The notes: generated by a model not told the origin, from the sequence alone. 64,000 nucleotides of DNA from Sphingopyxis sp. DBS4 (GCF_024628865.1 NZ_CP102385.1:62001-126000), one strand, 5' to 3'; counted from the first letter of the stretch, positions 1-9,428 are shown. Made by a program: numbers and translations.

Positions 1-75
1 AATGTCGGTCGAACCGGTCCTAATTGGTGCTTCTGCATCGGTCGGAATGCGGTATTGCTTGGCGCGGAGGGGATC

Positions 76-309
76 ATGGCCAAAAAGACATATGACTTCG
101 TGATCGACGATGCGCTCGGCACGTCGGACAATCTTGCCGCTTTCGCGGGCGGACTGACGGGTGACGCAGCTCTTGCTGCGGCACTGACGCCTCACCTCGC
201 GCCGCTCGCCTCAGGTCAGAATCTCGATGCAGGAGCCATTTGGAACATTCTGTTCCAGGCGACCGCCGCTGCACCGCCGCCCCAAGACGGCGCGGACGCC
301 GCCTCATGA
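76..309 (+). CDS. Small protein coupled to SMC-like ATPase
   Basis: A 77-residue acidic, alanine-rich protein with no domain I recognise. The ATG at 76 is preferred to the upstream TTG at 55 because GGAGGGG (66-72) sits just ahead of it. Its stop overlaps the ATPase start at 306 (ATGA), so the two are translationally coupled and probably work together. Multi-component ATPase defence systems often have a small subunit ahead of the ATPase, so a small-subunit role is plausible, but this is inference from position only. More of the operon may lie left of the window. Confidence 0.65.
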   Translation: MAKKTYDFVIDDALGTSDNLAAFAGGLTGDAALAAALTPHLAPLASGQNLDAGAIWNILFQATAAAPPPQDGADAAS

Positions 310-2768
310 CATGGCTTCTTCGCCAGATCGGAATCGAGGGCTTTCGCGGCATAAACAACGCCGGGTCACCGCTTGAGTTGGCGTTCCACACCGAGAAGGT
401 GAATTCTGTCTTTGCGCCAAACGGCGTTGGCAAAAGCTCCATCTTCGAGGCTGTCACCTATGCTTTGACCGGGCAGATTCCGAAACTTGATGGCCTCCCC
501 GCCGCGGAACAAGGCGGCACTTACTATCTTAATCGATTCCACCCGGGCGATACCGGAACGATTACCTTGTCGCTTCAGCCCGCCGCTGCCGGTCCCGCGA
601 TTGATGTCATCGTGACGCGCGACAGAACCGGGGCCAGGACGGTCGCCGTCAGTGACGGCCGCGACGGCGACGCCTTGCTCGCGGAACTCAATCGTGAATT
701 CGTCCTTCTCGATGCCAAGACGTTCCAACGCTTTATCGATGATACGCCGCTCAACCGCGGACGCTCGTTCTCGGGACTTCTAGGCCTCGGACAATATTCG
801 GCGCTCCGGCAATCCTTGCAGGCTTTGGCCAATACGCGAGCGTTCAATAATCATTTTGATGTCAGCAGCAAATCTGGCCGCAAGCAGCTAATCGAAGGGC
901 AAATTGCGCAGGAGCGGACCGCGATCCGTGAATCCTACCTCCACCTCGTAGGAGAGGACGCAGGCCAGCTCACGCAGGCCGATATGCAAACGAGGGCCCA
1001 TGCGATCCTGCACAACATTCCGCTCATTCAACCGCGGTGCGCAGGCAAGACCTTCGATCAGATTTCCGCCGACGAATGCATAGCCTCGGTGCGCGCGGCC
1101 GAGGGCGGTCCCGACCGGGATCGCCTCGCCCAATTGCTGCGTGAAGAAGACTGGTGGAACCATGCGATAGCAGCTCTGCCGACGACGGCGCAGATCGTGT
1201 CGATTGTCGATATCGCAGCCGAGCGCGACACTGCCCTAGCGCAGACGCAGGGGGAGAAGTTTCTTCGCCTCTACCGCACGGCGCAGGAAATCACCGAGAG
1301 CGATGACTGGGTCGACAAGTCCTTATGTCCGGCGTGCGAGCGAACCGGCGAAAACTCCGTTCTCGATCACAGCCGGCACAAGGTCGCGCTCTACGACGCG
1401 GTGACCGCCGCATCCGACAAGCTCGCCACAAGCTGGGCCACTGCAGATTGGGACAAGGTTGTCGAGCTAGAAAAGGCAACGCGGCAGGACGGCGAAGCTC
1501 AATTGATCCCGGGCGCGAAGGCGGCAATTGCGAAACAGGCGTTCACGCAGCCAGCTGCAGCCGAGCTACAGACCCGCATCGATCTCGTTCGCGCACGCGC
1601 AGAAGCTGCTCTCGCTGCGACCATTGCGGAAAAGGACGCAATCGAGAAGAGGCTTCCGGCCTCGCTCGTCGCGGTGACCGAAAAAGTCGAGGCGGCTCGC
1701 CGACTGCAGGCAGCCTTCAAGAAACTTGACCAACTCCTCGTGTCTCTGTCGGCGCTCGATACCGAGCTTGACCGCATCGAGCGGGTGCGGAGCTTTCTGT
1801 CCGACGCTTCTGGCGCCTTCTCGCAGGCCGAATCCGAGGCTGCGGCGCGGCGGCTCGCTGCGGTCGAACCGCTATGTCGCGACCTTTTTCAGAGCATAAT
1901 CTTCGATCCTGTGGTTCCGGCCATTTCGAAGCGCGCGGGTGGCGAGGATCTTCAACTTTCACTCGCGGCATTTCATGATCACGCCAATATCTCGGCCCAA
2001 TCGGTCCTCTCGGAGAGCTATAGGAATGCCTTCGCGATATCCGTCTATCTGGCAGCCGCGTCGCTCTATTCGGGGGCCGCAAAGTTCCTGCTTCTCGACG
2101 ATGTGACGTCGAGCCTCGATGCCGGCCACCAGTTCCACTTGATGGAAGTGATCCGGACTCGCTTCAGCCGCCCTGTCGTGCCGGATGGTCCACAGGTCAT
2201 CCTTCTAAGCCACGACACGCTGCTGGAGAAATATTTCAATACCAACGGGTCGACTTCGGGCTGGGCGCACCAGCGGATAGAAGGCACCCCGCGGACCGCC
2301 GTGCTGCCGCAGTCGAACGCCGTCAATCGGGTTCGCGATGCCACGCTGGACCTGCTAAATGCCGGGAACGCGCAAGATGCCGCGCCCAGGATAAGGCAAT
2401 ATATCGAGTATGTTCTCGAAGAGATCATCATAAGGTGCCGTGTGCCCGTGCCGATGGATATTGCACTCGGCGACGATAGGAGAATGGCGGGTCATCTAAT
2501 CGGGGCAATCGATGCTCAAGTCAAACTGCACGCCGCCGCGAACACTCTCGTTCTGACGACGGCGCAGGTCCAAGGGCTCAATCTCGCCGTGGCCACGATC
2601 AGTGCAAATTTCCTGGCGCATTGGAGCAGCGGACAGACGCAGGCCTTCGCTCCGGGGGCCCTATTGGGCGTGATGCAGGCAATCGACAATTATGCGGGCT
2701 GCTTCAAGTTCGAGCCAACGCCCGGTCAGGGCTTTCGGTACTATCGGTCGCTCAGCCAGCAAGCATGA
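306..2768 (+). CDS. SMC/Rad50-like AAA ATPase
   Basis: An 820-residue ABC-type ATPase of the SMC/RecF/Rad50 kind. The N-terminal half-site has Walker A APNGVGKSS (37-45). The middle (about 190-520) is charged and helix-rich, fits a coiled-coil arm, and carries a CPAC motif at 341-344 that could be half of a zinc hook. The C-terminal half-site has signature LSESYR (568-573), Walker B KFLLLDDV (593-600), D-loop SSLD (602-605) and an H-loop SHD (635-637). About 180 further residues follow the H-loop, unlike a minimal RecF. Start chosen at 306 because it overlaps the stop of the upstream small gene. Such ATPases with added C-terminal regions are common in DNA-sensing phage defence systems; the exact system is not identified. 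Confidence 0.85.
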   Translation: MTWLLRQIGIEGFRGINNAGSPLELAFHTEKVNSVFAPNGVGKSSIFEAVTYALTGQIPKLDGLPAAEQGGTYYLNRFHPGDTGTITLSLQPAAAGPAIDVIVTRDRTGARTVAVSDGRDGDALLAELNREFVLLDAKTFQRFIDDTPLNRGRSFSGLLGLGQYSALRQSLQALANTRAFNNHFDVSSKSGRKQLIEGQIAQERTAIRESYLHLVGEDAGQLTQADMQTRAHAILHNIPLIQPRCAGKTFDQISADECIASVRAAEGGPDRDRLAQLLREEDWWNHAIAALPTTAQIVSIVDIAAERDTALAQTQGEKFLRLYRTAQEITESDDWVDKSLCPACERTGENSVLDHSRHKVALYDAVTAASDKLATSWATADWDKVVELEKATRQDGEAQLIPGAKAAIAKQAFTQPAAAELQTRIDLVRARAEAALAATIAEKDAIEKRLPASLVAVTEKVEAARRLQAAFKKLDQLLVSLSALDTELDRIERVRSFLSDASGAFSQAESEAAARRLAAVEPLCRDLFQSIIFDPVVPAISKRAGGEDLQLSLAAFHDHANISAQSVLSESYRNAFAISVYLAAASLYSGAAKFLLLDDVTSSLDAGHQFHLMEVIRTRFSRPVVPDGPQVILLSHDTLLEKYFNTNGSTSGWAHQRIEGTPRTAVLPQSNAVNRVRDATLDLLNAGNAQDAAPRIRQYIEYVLEEIIIRCRVPVPMDIALGDDRRMAGHLIGAIDAQVKLHAAANTLVLTTAQVQGLNLAVATISANFLAHWSSGQTQAFAPGALLGVMQAIDNYAGCFKFEPTPGQGFRYYRSLSQQA

Positions 2769-2775
2769 CGCCAGC

Positions 2776-3420
2776 TCATTCGCCGATCAGGTAGGACACG
2801 AATGGCTCAGTGAAATTGTAGCGATCGACCGAGTTAAATTTTATGTCGTAGATTGCTCCCGCATGGATCATGATCGTCATCATCGCTTTGATCTGCGGAT
2901 GGTCGTCGAAAAAATACTGAAAATACGGCGTCGATCCCGGATTATATGCCCAACCCTTTTTCAGCAGGATGAACTGGCGCACCAGTTTGTTTCCCATAAG
3001 ATCGGCGCGCATCTCCGCGATCAGTTCAGGCATCTTGCGTTCGAGGGCCGGGAATGGCGATGCCTTGGAGACCGAGTAACCTCGTGCTTCCAGAGCCGCC
3101 ATCTTCTCGGCCGTATCCTTCCATTCGCGCAGCAGCGTTGGCGGAAATGACAATTCATCGTCATCGATGAGCTTGGCGTCGCGCTGGCACAGCCAAATGC
3201 CGTTGGCGATATCGCTGCGCTGTTCGGGCGTCAGCGTCTCATCGTAGCGGGCACCGCCAGGAGATGCCGCGCTGATATGAGCAGCCACTCCGACATTGGT
3301 GGTTCCACCCGCGGCGTCGGGTCCCGATGTCGGCTGGCGGCAGTCGGGATTGGAACAGCGCATTCCAACGCGCTTCGCGAGCCTGTCGACAACCGCGCGG
3401 CTAAAATCGTCTCGAGCCAA
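2776..3420 (-). CDS. HNH-endonuclease-like protein
   Basis: A 214-residue protein with an N-terminal HNH-like module: Cys22 and Cys27, VAAHIS with His48, and NGIWLC with Cys78 followed by KLID. In relatives with the NGIWLC..CAKLID signature the second knuckle is usually Cys (or His). Here that position is Asp81 (LCQRDAKLID), so one zinc ligand may be changed. The remaining ~110 residues form a separate C-terminal domain I do not recognise. It converges on the ATPase gene with a 7-nt gap. The pairing recalls ATPase/HNH defence pairs such as Septu (PtuA/PtuB), but the convergent orientation is unusual for those. Nuclease activity is inferred. Confidence 0.65.
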   Translation of the reverse strand: MARDDFSRAVVDRLAKRVGMRCSNPDCRQPTSGPDAAGGTTNVGVAAHISAASPGGARYDETLTPEQRSDIANGIWLCQRDAKLIDDDELSFPPTLLREWKDTAEKMAALEARGYSVSKASPFPALERKMPELIAEMRADLMGNKLVRQFILLKKGWAYNPGSTPYFQYFFDDHPQIKAMMTIMIHAGAIYDIKFNSVDRYNFTEPFVSYLIGE

Positions 3421-3500
3421 TCAACCCTCCCCGCTTCTGATATGTCGCTAGCAGGCCATAAGCCGGAAGCGAACGGCAAATGGGTTCAATCGCGACGACT

Positions 3501-4430
3501 TCAGCGCGACCGAAAATCCCAGAGAGGAATGCCGATTTTCCTGGCCTTGTCGGCGAGATTGTCCTGAATGCCATTCCCCTGAAAGATGATGAGACCGACT
3601 GGAAGAGCCTCGAGCATCCGGTCATTGCGCTTGAACGGCGCCGCCTTGCCGTGGCGCTTCCAGTCGGGACGAAAGGCGACCTGTGCCACGCCGCGATTGT
3701 CCGCCCAGCAAGCCGCTGCCCGCTCGGCACCCGTCGGAGTCGCCCCATGGAGCAGGATCATGTCGGGGTGCCGCGCTTTCGCTTTGTCGAGCGCCTCCCA
3801 GATGGCCCGATGGTCTTCGCATTCGCTCCCGCCGGTGAAGGCAATGCGGGTCCCTTCCGGAAGTAGCGTTGCCGCTTTCTCGCGAAGACGAGCGTCGAGG
3901 AACTCACGGCTGTCAATTAGCGAGGCCGTCATCGTCCGATGGTTGGCACGGGAGCCGGTGCGTGGCGCCCAGGCCTTGCGGAGAAGCACGCGAAATTGCT
4001 CAGCGGCCGCCTCGCGGAAGAATTCCATCGCGTCGCGGCGTTCGATCAGGGAAATGCCCTCCCGCGTCGCCCGCTCGAGTTCGACCGAGCGGATCTCGCT
4101 GCCGTCCTGTTCGCGTTGCAGCCGGCGCTGAAGCTGCTCATTGTCGTCGAGCGCGCGCTCGACCCGTTCGCCGGCGCGGTGGAAGATGTTGACGAGGTTC
4201 CAGAGGAGGTCGTCGAGATCGGGCTCGATCCGGGTTTCGGCCAGACACCCTGCCAGCGCATCGAACATGTCGACGATCGCGCCGCCCGCTAGGCGGGCGT
4301 CGGGGAGCGGCCGCGGATCGGGTTCGTCCTCATAGGGCCGGTGACCGAAGAGCTGCATTTCCTGGAGCAGATGGGCCGTGGTTCCGAGTTCGGGGGAGAG
4401 TTCCAGGTCAGGATCGGCACCGTCGCGCAT
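3501..4430 (-). CDS. DUF2493 (SLOG-like) protein
   Basis: A 309-residue protein common on sphingomonad plasmids. The C-terminal ~110 residues form the DUF2493 domain: AFTGGSECEDHRAIWEAL (Rossmann-type first strand and glycine turn), ILLHGATPTGAERAAACWA, and a conserved FRPDWKRHGKAAPFKRN segment. The domain belongs to the SLOG nucleotide-binding superfamily, whose members are thought to sense or process nucleotide-derived ligands. The N-terminal ~190 residues are helical and specific to this plasmid family. The ATG at 4430 is chosen because GGAGA lies 6 nt upstream; a longer in-frame extension to 4625 is compositionally unlike coding sequence. It is the last gene of minus-strand backbone block A. 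Function unknown. Confidence 0.8.
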   Translation of the reverse strand: MRDGADPDLELSPELGTTAHLLQEMQLFGHRPYEDEPDPRPLPDARLAGGAIVDMFDALAGCLAETRIEPDLDDLLWNLVNIFHRAGERVERALDDNEQLQRRLQREQDGSEIRSVELERATREGISLIERRDAMEFFREAAAEQFRVLLRKAWAPRTGSRANHRTMTASLIDSREFLDARLREKAATLLPEGTRIAFTGGSECEDHRAIWEALDKAKARHPDMILLHGATPTGAERAAACWADNRGVAQVAFRPDWKRHGKAAPFKRNDRMLEALPVGLIIFQGNGIQDNLADKARKIGIPLWDFRSR

Positions 4431-4748
4431 CGTAGGTCTCCGTGTTGCCCAGCCGCGCCTCGCGCGGCCTTCGTGGCGACGGCCCGCGACGGGCGGGACG
4501 GGTTCGCATCGCGGCGCGAGACCCGCGACCGGAGCGTGAGCGGAGGATGGCGGGCGAAGGCTATTTTGCTTCGCGATGCAAAGGGGCCGCGAGGCCCCGG
4601 CGGAAAATAGCCGCCCGGCCGCCATTGCGCTCCCGGCGGGCCCGGCGCAGTCGCCCTCTCACGAAGGCCGGGGCGCGCGTCGCAAGAGAAGACGTGCTGC
4701 GTAAGCCGGAGGCAGGCCACCTTCCCCGTTCCGGCCAGTTCGAGGTCT
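4431..4748 (-). promoter_or_regulatory. Intergenic region with nested palindromes
   Basis: This 318-nt gap holds no credible gene. It has a perfect 7-bp inverted repeat GCCGCGC/GCGCGGC (4452-4458 and 4462-4468) about 20 nt upstream of the DUF2493 start. Further out is a nested structure: outer arms GGCTATTTT (4559-4567) and AAAATAGCC (4604-4612) enclose GGGGCC/GGCCCC (4583-4588 and 4593-4598). The AT-rich outer arm with a GC-rich core would form a strong cruciform or hairpin. It could end the upstream toprim transcript or control DUF2493 expression; which one is not shown by the sequence. Confidence 0.5.
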
Positions 4749-5783
4749 TCAAACGAGAAGGAGACGATCGGATCCGACGAGCTGATTGCGAAGCGATGCG
4801 CCGACCCGCTGGGGGCCGAGCGTCATAAGGTCGCCGTTGAAGTCGCCGCGCGCAGGCTCGAGCGGCAGGACGTCGATGCCGGCCGCTGCCGCCCGCTCGC
4901 CAATCGCCGCGAGCGCACCGTCCCCGGCAGGGTCGTCATCACGCGCGACATAGAGACGCTCGAGGCCGGCTGGAAAGGCCAAGGCCCCGAGATGCGCGGC
5001 GGAAAGGCCAGCGATCATTGGCATCGACGGCAGCAGCTGACGCAGCGACAGGATTGTCTCGAGGCCTTCTCCCGCCGCCATCACGCGGGCGGCCCGGCCG
5101 AAGCGGACCCCATTGCCGAGGAGGTGACCCATGGCGCGGCGCGGAAAAGCCACCGGCGCTTTGTCCGTGGTTTCGGGATCGAGCCATGTTCGGTGAACGC
5201 CGGTGATCGCGCCATCTAGGTCGGTCACCGCCGCGATCATCGCCGGCCAGGCTGGCCTCGTGTCGGGCGCGTCGTCCTCCGTTCGCCGGTAGAAGCAATG
5301 GGGATGGAAGCGCAGCGGATCGCTCGGCGCGAGCGCATCGATGGCCCGTCCGGCAAGATAGCGGCTTGCGAGGCTCGCGAAGATCGGCTTGGTTGACCCC
5401 CATAGTCTTCGCGCGGCCTCAGGGGTCCCCGTGGGCGCCTTGCGCGGTGCCCGGCTTCGATCAGCGGCTGGCGGCGGCGGCAGGCTCAGAAAGCGGCGCG
5501 CTTCCTCGAGCGTTTCGCGAAATGCGACGTGACCGCAGGCGTTCGCAATGATGTCGAGCAGGTCGCCATGCTCGCCGCTCGCCGCATCGGTCCATTTGCC
5601 TGCGGAGCCACGTCTATCGGGGGCAGCGAACAGGCGAACATAGAGACTCCGGCCGGGAACATTATGGATGTCTCCGACCATCCAATAGCAACCTTCGCGG
5701 CGGCCATTCGAGAGATAGCGGCGACACACGGCCTCGGCGTTTTCGCCAAGGCGGCGGGCAATTTCAGCGGCAATACCGGACAT
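4749..5783 (-). CDS. Toprim domain protein (primase-like)
   Basis: A 344-residue protein with a C-terminal Toprim domain: GEGLET (Glu near 239) and the acidic cluster RDDDPAGDGA (Asp 282-284) are the metal-binding residues of this fold. The N-terminal half (CYWMVGDIHNVPGRSLYVRL, GKWTDAASGEHGDLLDII) resembles the zinc-finger/primase-associated part of plasmid Toprim proteins, but I see no complete zinc-binding motif. Such proteins are encoded on many alphaproteobacterial plasmids and probably act in plasmid replication or conjugative primer synthesis. Start at 5783 is chosen over 5795 because GGAG is well placed before it. It lies between the DUF2493 and ParB-like genes of block A. Confidence 0.82.
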   Translation of the reverse strand: MSGIAAEIARRLGENAEAVCRRYLSNGRREGCYWMVGDIHNVPGRSLYVRLFAAPDRRGSAGKWTDAASGEHGDLLDIIANACGHVAFRETLEEARRFLSLPPPPAADRSRAPRKAPTGTPEAARRLWGSTKPIFASLASRYLAGRAIDALAPSDPLRFHPHCFYRRTEDDAPDTRPAWPAMIAAVTDLDGAITGVHRTWLDPETTDKAPVAFPRRAMGHLLGNGVRFGRAARVMAAGEGLETILSLRQLLPSMPMIAGLSAAHLGALAFPAGLERLYVARDDDPAGDGALAAIGERAAAAGIDVLPLEPARGDFNGDLMTLGPQRVGASLRNQLVGSDRLLLV

Positions 5784-5977
5784 ATGGGGCTCCATTTCCT
5801 GGCGGCCCGCTTCCGAATGACGCTCTCATCGAGCGACGCGCAGCGAACCGCACCGACAGCCCCTGCCGGCGACGAATGATTGATGTTCGTCACGCCATCC
5901 TCGATTTCAAGGTCGGGGCACAAAAAAGGGAAGCCCGGCACGGCGCCGGACTTCCCAGATGTTTCGAGACACGCGAT

Positions 5978-8104
5978 CTATTCGGCGGCCACCGCATCGA
6001 TCGCGTCACCTTCGTCGCCCTCGCCGCCCGCATCGAGGTCATGACCCCCGACCTTGGGCGCCTCGTCGTCGTTCGCGGCCTGCAGGTCGGCCGCGACGAT
6101 CGGCTCGGGCGTGCGGAGGGGCTTGGCGAGCCACCCCTTGCCCTGGAGCAGGTCCTCGGCGGCGCTTGCCATCTCCGGCTTCTTCAAACCGCCGAGCCGG
6201 CCCGCGGCATCCGCGCCGCAGGCCTCCTCGACCGCCGCGAGGATCTGCGGCTTGGTGACGCGGCCGAGATAGTTGGCGACCGTTGCGGTCCAGCCGGCAG
6301 CCACCATGTCGAGACCCGACGCCCGCGCGAGGACATGCGAATGCTCGATCCGCGCCGCGACCGCGCGCGTCGAGACCCGGCCCTGATTATATTGGGTCGC
6401 CGGCTCCCAGGTCGCGTCAATGCCGAAGGACACGCAATGGGCAAAGAGCGCGGCCTGTTCGTCGGCGTCGAACGTCGCGAGCACGTCCCACACCGTGTCG
6501 GTCGTATCGGGGAGCCGAGCCGACCAGCCTTCGTGCCGTTCGTTGATCGCCTTCGCCGACGCGCAGTCGTTGAGGGCGGACCCGTAACCGATCAGCCGAT
6601 TGCTGCGCACCGAGATGCCGACGCAGCTCGCCGACGACGAGTAGGTGTAGAAGGTCTCGAGAACGAGCGCATGAAGCATCGCAGCGAAGGCGACCAAGGG
6701 GTTCGATGCCACCGCGTCGCGGAGTGCAAGCGTGCGATGCGCGGTCAGGTCGGTGACGAGCTTGTCGGGCAGCGGGCGAAGAAGATCGTCGGGATCCTCC
6801 TCGTCGGTTCCATCGGCCGGCGCACCGGCGCCCTCGTCATCGCCATCGCCGCCCTCGCCGGCCTGTTCGGCATCGCCAGTGCCCGCCTCGCCGTCGGCTG
6901 CAGTCTCTTCGACCTCGCCCGCCGGCTCATCCTCGGGCCGGACATAGCCGCGCTCGATGTGCAGCGAGCCATCGACGTCGATGCTGACGAAGGCACCGGC
7001 GATCGCCATCTCGGCAGGATCATAGAGGAGCGGTTTCGAGACCAGGGGCGCAATTTCCTCGTCGATCGCCTGGATGCGGGCGGCGATCTCGTCGGGGATG
7101 TCCTCCTCGCCGGCCCACTGGTCCTCGAGCCGGTCGGCCTCCTCGCGAAGCGCTTCGAGCCGCGCTTCGTCCTCCTCGCTCGACGCGGATTCCTCGCCGT
7201 CGATCGGACGCAGACCGTAGGTATGGCCATAGGGGAAGTCGACCGCCTGCTCGACCCACTTCCACCCTTCGGCTGCGACCGCAGCGACTTCGGCTTCGAG
7301 CTTCTCGGTCTGGAGGCGATCGAGCAGCGCGACGTCTTCGAGCCAGCCGCCGTCATCGGATTCGAACAAGTCGCGAAGGACATGACCGCCCGCCGCGAGA
7401 TAGGCGCCCAGCGTCACGAAGCGCACGCGCTTGTCCGATGCACGCACCTTGTCCTCGGTGAGGCGGGCCCGAATGAACCAGGGCTGCTGCGTGTTGCTCG
7501 TCTGGAGCATTTCCCAGACCTGCTCCTGCCGCGCATGATCGCTGGCGACCGCGAAGGCGATCAGCTGTTCGAGGGTCATGCCGTCTTCGGCGTAGATGTC
7601 CTGCAGCTTCGGCGAGACACCGGCGAGCTTGAGGCGCTGCTTCACGACGGCAGGCGTCACCATAAAGGTCGCGGCGATACTCTCGATGTCGCTGCCCCGT
7701 TCGACGAGCTTCTGCATGGCGCGGAACTGGTCGAGCGGATGCAGCGGCTCGCGGTGGACATTCTCGGCGAGCGAATCCTCCTCGGCCGACACCATGTCGT
7801 CGTCGCGCACGATGCACGGGACCGGTTCGGTCTTGGCCATGCGGCGGGTCTTGACCAGCTGCTGCAGCGCGCGGAAGCGGCGCCCACCCGCGGGCACCTC
7901 GAACTTGCCCGTTTCCTGGCCTTCCTCGTCGCGCTGGGCGCGAACGGTCAGGCTCTGGAGCAGGCCGCGCCGCTCGATATCGGCCGCCAGACTGTCGATC
8001 GACACCCCGGCCTTCACGCGGCGGACATTCGCCTGGCTCAGGACGAGCGCGCTGAACGGGATGTCGCGCGCGCCGCTGAGGGTGATTTTCACATGCTTCG
8101 TCAT
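5978..8104 (-). CDS. Large ParB-like protein (backbone copy A)
   Basis: A 708-residue protein with an N-terminal ParB/Srx-type domain (ISGARDIPFSALVLSQANVRR in related form; here L-S-QANVRR, then VPAGGRRFRAL and the box-like AEDSLAENVHREPLHPLDQF) followed by a helix-turn-helix segment (IAATFMVTPAVVKQRLKLAGVSP). The long C-terminal part has an acidic, low-complexity linker (Glu/Asp/Gly/Ala, about 430-470) and a globular tail. It is not the partition ParB of this replicon, which is at 28080-29120. Proteins of this architecture are widespread on alphaproteobacterial plasmids, with no settled function. A diverged paralog lies at 56490-58538. Start at 8104 has GGAGA 6 nt upstream. Confidence 0.85.
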   Translation of the reverse strand: MTKHVKITLSGARDIPFSALVLSQANVRRVKAGVSIDSLAADIERRGLLQSLTVRAQRDEEGQETGKFEVPAGGRRFRALQQLVKTRRMAKTEPVPCIVRDDDMVSAEEDSLAENVHREPLHPLDQFRAMQKLVERGSDIESIAATFMVTPAVVKQRLKLAGVSPKLQDIYAEDGMTLEQLIAFAVASDHARQEQVWEMLQTSNTQQPWFIRARLTEDKVRASDKRVRFVTLGAYLAAGGHVLRDLFESDDGGWLEDVALLDRLQTEKLEAEVAAVAAEGWKWVEQAVDFPYGHTYGLRPIDGEESASSEEDEARLEALREEADRLEDQWAGEEDIPDEIAARIQAIDEEIAPLVSKPLLYDPAEMAIAGAFVSIDVDGSLHIERGYVRPEDEPAGEVEETAADGEAGTGDAEQAGEGGDGDDEGAGAPADGTDEEDPDDLLRPLPDKLVTDLTAHRTLALRDAVASNPLVAFAAMLHALVLETFYTYSSSASCVGISVRSNRLIGYGSALNDCASAKAINERHEGWSARLPDTTDTVWDVLATFDADEQAALFAHCVSFGIDATWEPATQYNQGRVSTRAVAARIEHSHVLARASGLDMVAAGWTATVANYLGRVTKPQILAAVEEACGADAAGRLGGLKKPEMASAAEDLLQGKGWLAKPLRTPEPIVAADLQAANDDEAPKVGGHDLDAGGEGDEGDAIDAVAAE

Positions 8105-8113
8105 GACTTGTCT

Positions 8114-8162
8114 CCATGACGAGCCGCCGAAAGACTCTCTCTCGGCCCCTGGCCCGTCATGG
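8114..8162 (-). promoter_or_regulatory. Hairpin leader overlapping RBS (copy 1)
   Basis: Perfect 8-bp arms CCATGACG (8114-8121) and CGTCATGG (8155-8162) lie in the 5' leader of the ParB-like gene. In the minus-strand RNA the downstream arm ends in the GG of the GGAGA ribosome binding site, so the stem would partly hide it. The loop contains GAGAGAGTCT. A near copy lies before the DUF932 gene at 9429-9475. A translational switch or a protein binding site is a reasonable guess. Confidence 0.5.
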
Positions 8163-8225
8163 CTCCGGCGCAGCCCTCTTCCTCTCGGAAACAGGACCAC
8201 GCCGGACCGACGCGCCGAGTAGGCT

Positions 8226-9419
8226 TCAGCGAACCGAAGCCAGCAGTTTCGCGCCCTTTCCTTCCAGCTCGAGACGCGCATCCTGATGCGGCCGGTCGCG
8301 CGCGAGCGCGTTGATGCCCTGCACGAAGTCGAAGATCGACGTCGGCGGATGGCCCTCTTCCTGGAGGACCGTCGCGATGATCTTGTCGGTCTCGCCTTTC
8401 GAGAAGCCGCGCTTGCGCAAGAAGGTCTGTCGCTCCTCGACGGTCTTGGCGACGATCGCGGTGCGCGCGGCGCTGATCCCGTTCAGGAAGGACCCCGGCG
8501 ACGAGGATGCGAAGCGCTCGAGCGCGGGCGAGGCTTCCTGCGCGAAGCGGCCGGCCGCGAATTTGCTGTGCCGGATGCTGATCTCCTCGAAACCTTCGGC
8601 GCCCCAGATATTCCGGTTCATGCACACGGCGCGAAGATAGAAGGTCGCCATACCGAGCGTCTTCGAGCCGACCTCGCTGTTCCAGCAGTAGAAGCCGCGG
8701 AAGAAGAGGTCGGGGCCACCGTTCGGGAGCCGCCCAGCTTCGATCGGGTTGGCGTCATCGACGAGGAAAAGGAACACGTCGCGGTCGCTGGCGTACAGAG
8801 TGGTCGTGTCCTTCGTCACCTCGACGAAGGGATTGTGGTGCATCGTCGACCAGTCGAGCATGCCGGGGATCTTCCAGCGCGTGTCGCCGGCGCCGTTGCC
8901 TGCAATCTTCATCACGGCGGACACGAGTTCATGGTCCCAGATGCGGCCATAGTCCGGGCCGGTCACGGCGCGCAGCTCGGTGCGGCCGTCGCCGGTCTCG
9001 AGGGTCTTCACCAGTTCGCCGCGTTGCGACAGCAAGCCATGCTGCATGTTGATACCCGCGAGCGCCGCAGGCAGTTGGCGCAAATAGCCTGCCGGCGCGC
9101 CCACGAGGCTGCAGATCTGACCGAAGGACCAATGGGTCGGCGCCACGGGCTCGCTGCGGTCGGGGAGCCTGAGCACCAGCCGCTCGGGGTTGTCGGGAGC
9201 CGCCTCGACATGGATGGCGCGCGTTTCGACGGTGCGGGCGGTGGCGGCTTCGGCCCGCGCGTGGACCGCTTCATAGAGGTCGGACAGCGACAGATAGCGC
9301 TCGTCGTCGGGTCGCGAGAACCATTCGGACGAGACGCGGCCGAGCCGTTGGCCGCGCGAAATATCGACCTTGTAGCCAAGCGGCCGGCCGGGCGCCGGAT
9401 TTTGGGTGAATGGGGTCAT
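8226..9419 (-). CDS. DUF932 family protein
   Basis: A 397-residue DUF932 protein, a family found on plasmids and in phages and often near ArdC- and ParB-like genes. Recognisable segments include LSDLYEAVHARAEAA, ATHWSFGQICSLVGAPAGYLRQLP in related form, TGPDYGRIWDHELV, TTLYASDRDVFLFLVDD and GFYCWNSEVGSKTLGMATF. Length matches the family's typical 350-400 residues. The molecular activity is not established. Start at 9419 is supported by GGAGC 6 nt upstream, inside a hairpin leader shared with the neighbouring ParB-like gene, so the two are probably controlled together. Confidence 0.85.
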   Translation of the reverse strand: MTPFTQNPAPGRPLGYKVDISRGQRLGRVSSEWFSRPDDERYLSLSDLYEAVHARAEAATARTVETRAIHVEAAPDNPERLVLRLPDRSEPVAPTHWSFGQICSLVGAPAGYLRQLPAALAGINMQHGLLSQRGELVKTLETGDGRTELRAVTGPDYGRIWDHELVSAVMKIAGNGAGDTRWKIPGMLDWSTMHHNPFVEVTKDTTTLYASDRDVFLFLVDDANPIEAGRLPNGGPDLFFRGFYCWNSEVGSKTLGMATFYLRAVCMNRNIWGAEGFEEISIRHSKFAAGRFAQEASPALERFASSSPGSFLNGISAARTAIVAKTVEERQTFLRKRGFSKGETDKIIATVLQEEGHPPTSIFDFVQGINALARDRPHQDARLELEGKGAKLLASVR

Positions 9420-9428
9420 GATCTTGCT

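Noticed and set aside
5876..8119. 747-codon open frame on the plus strand
   Set aside because: It is the antisense of the ParB-like gene; its His/Arg/Leu-rich translation has no domain and reflects high GC content.
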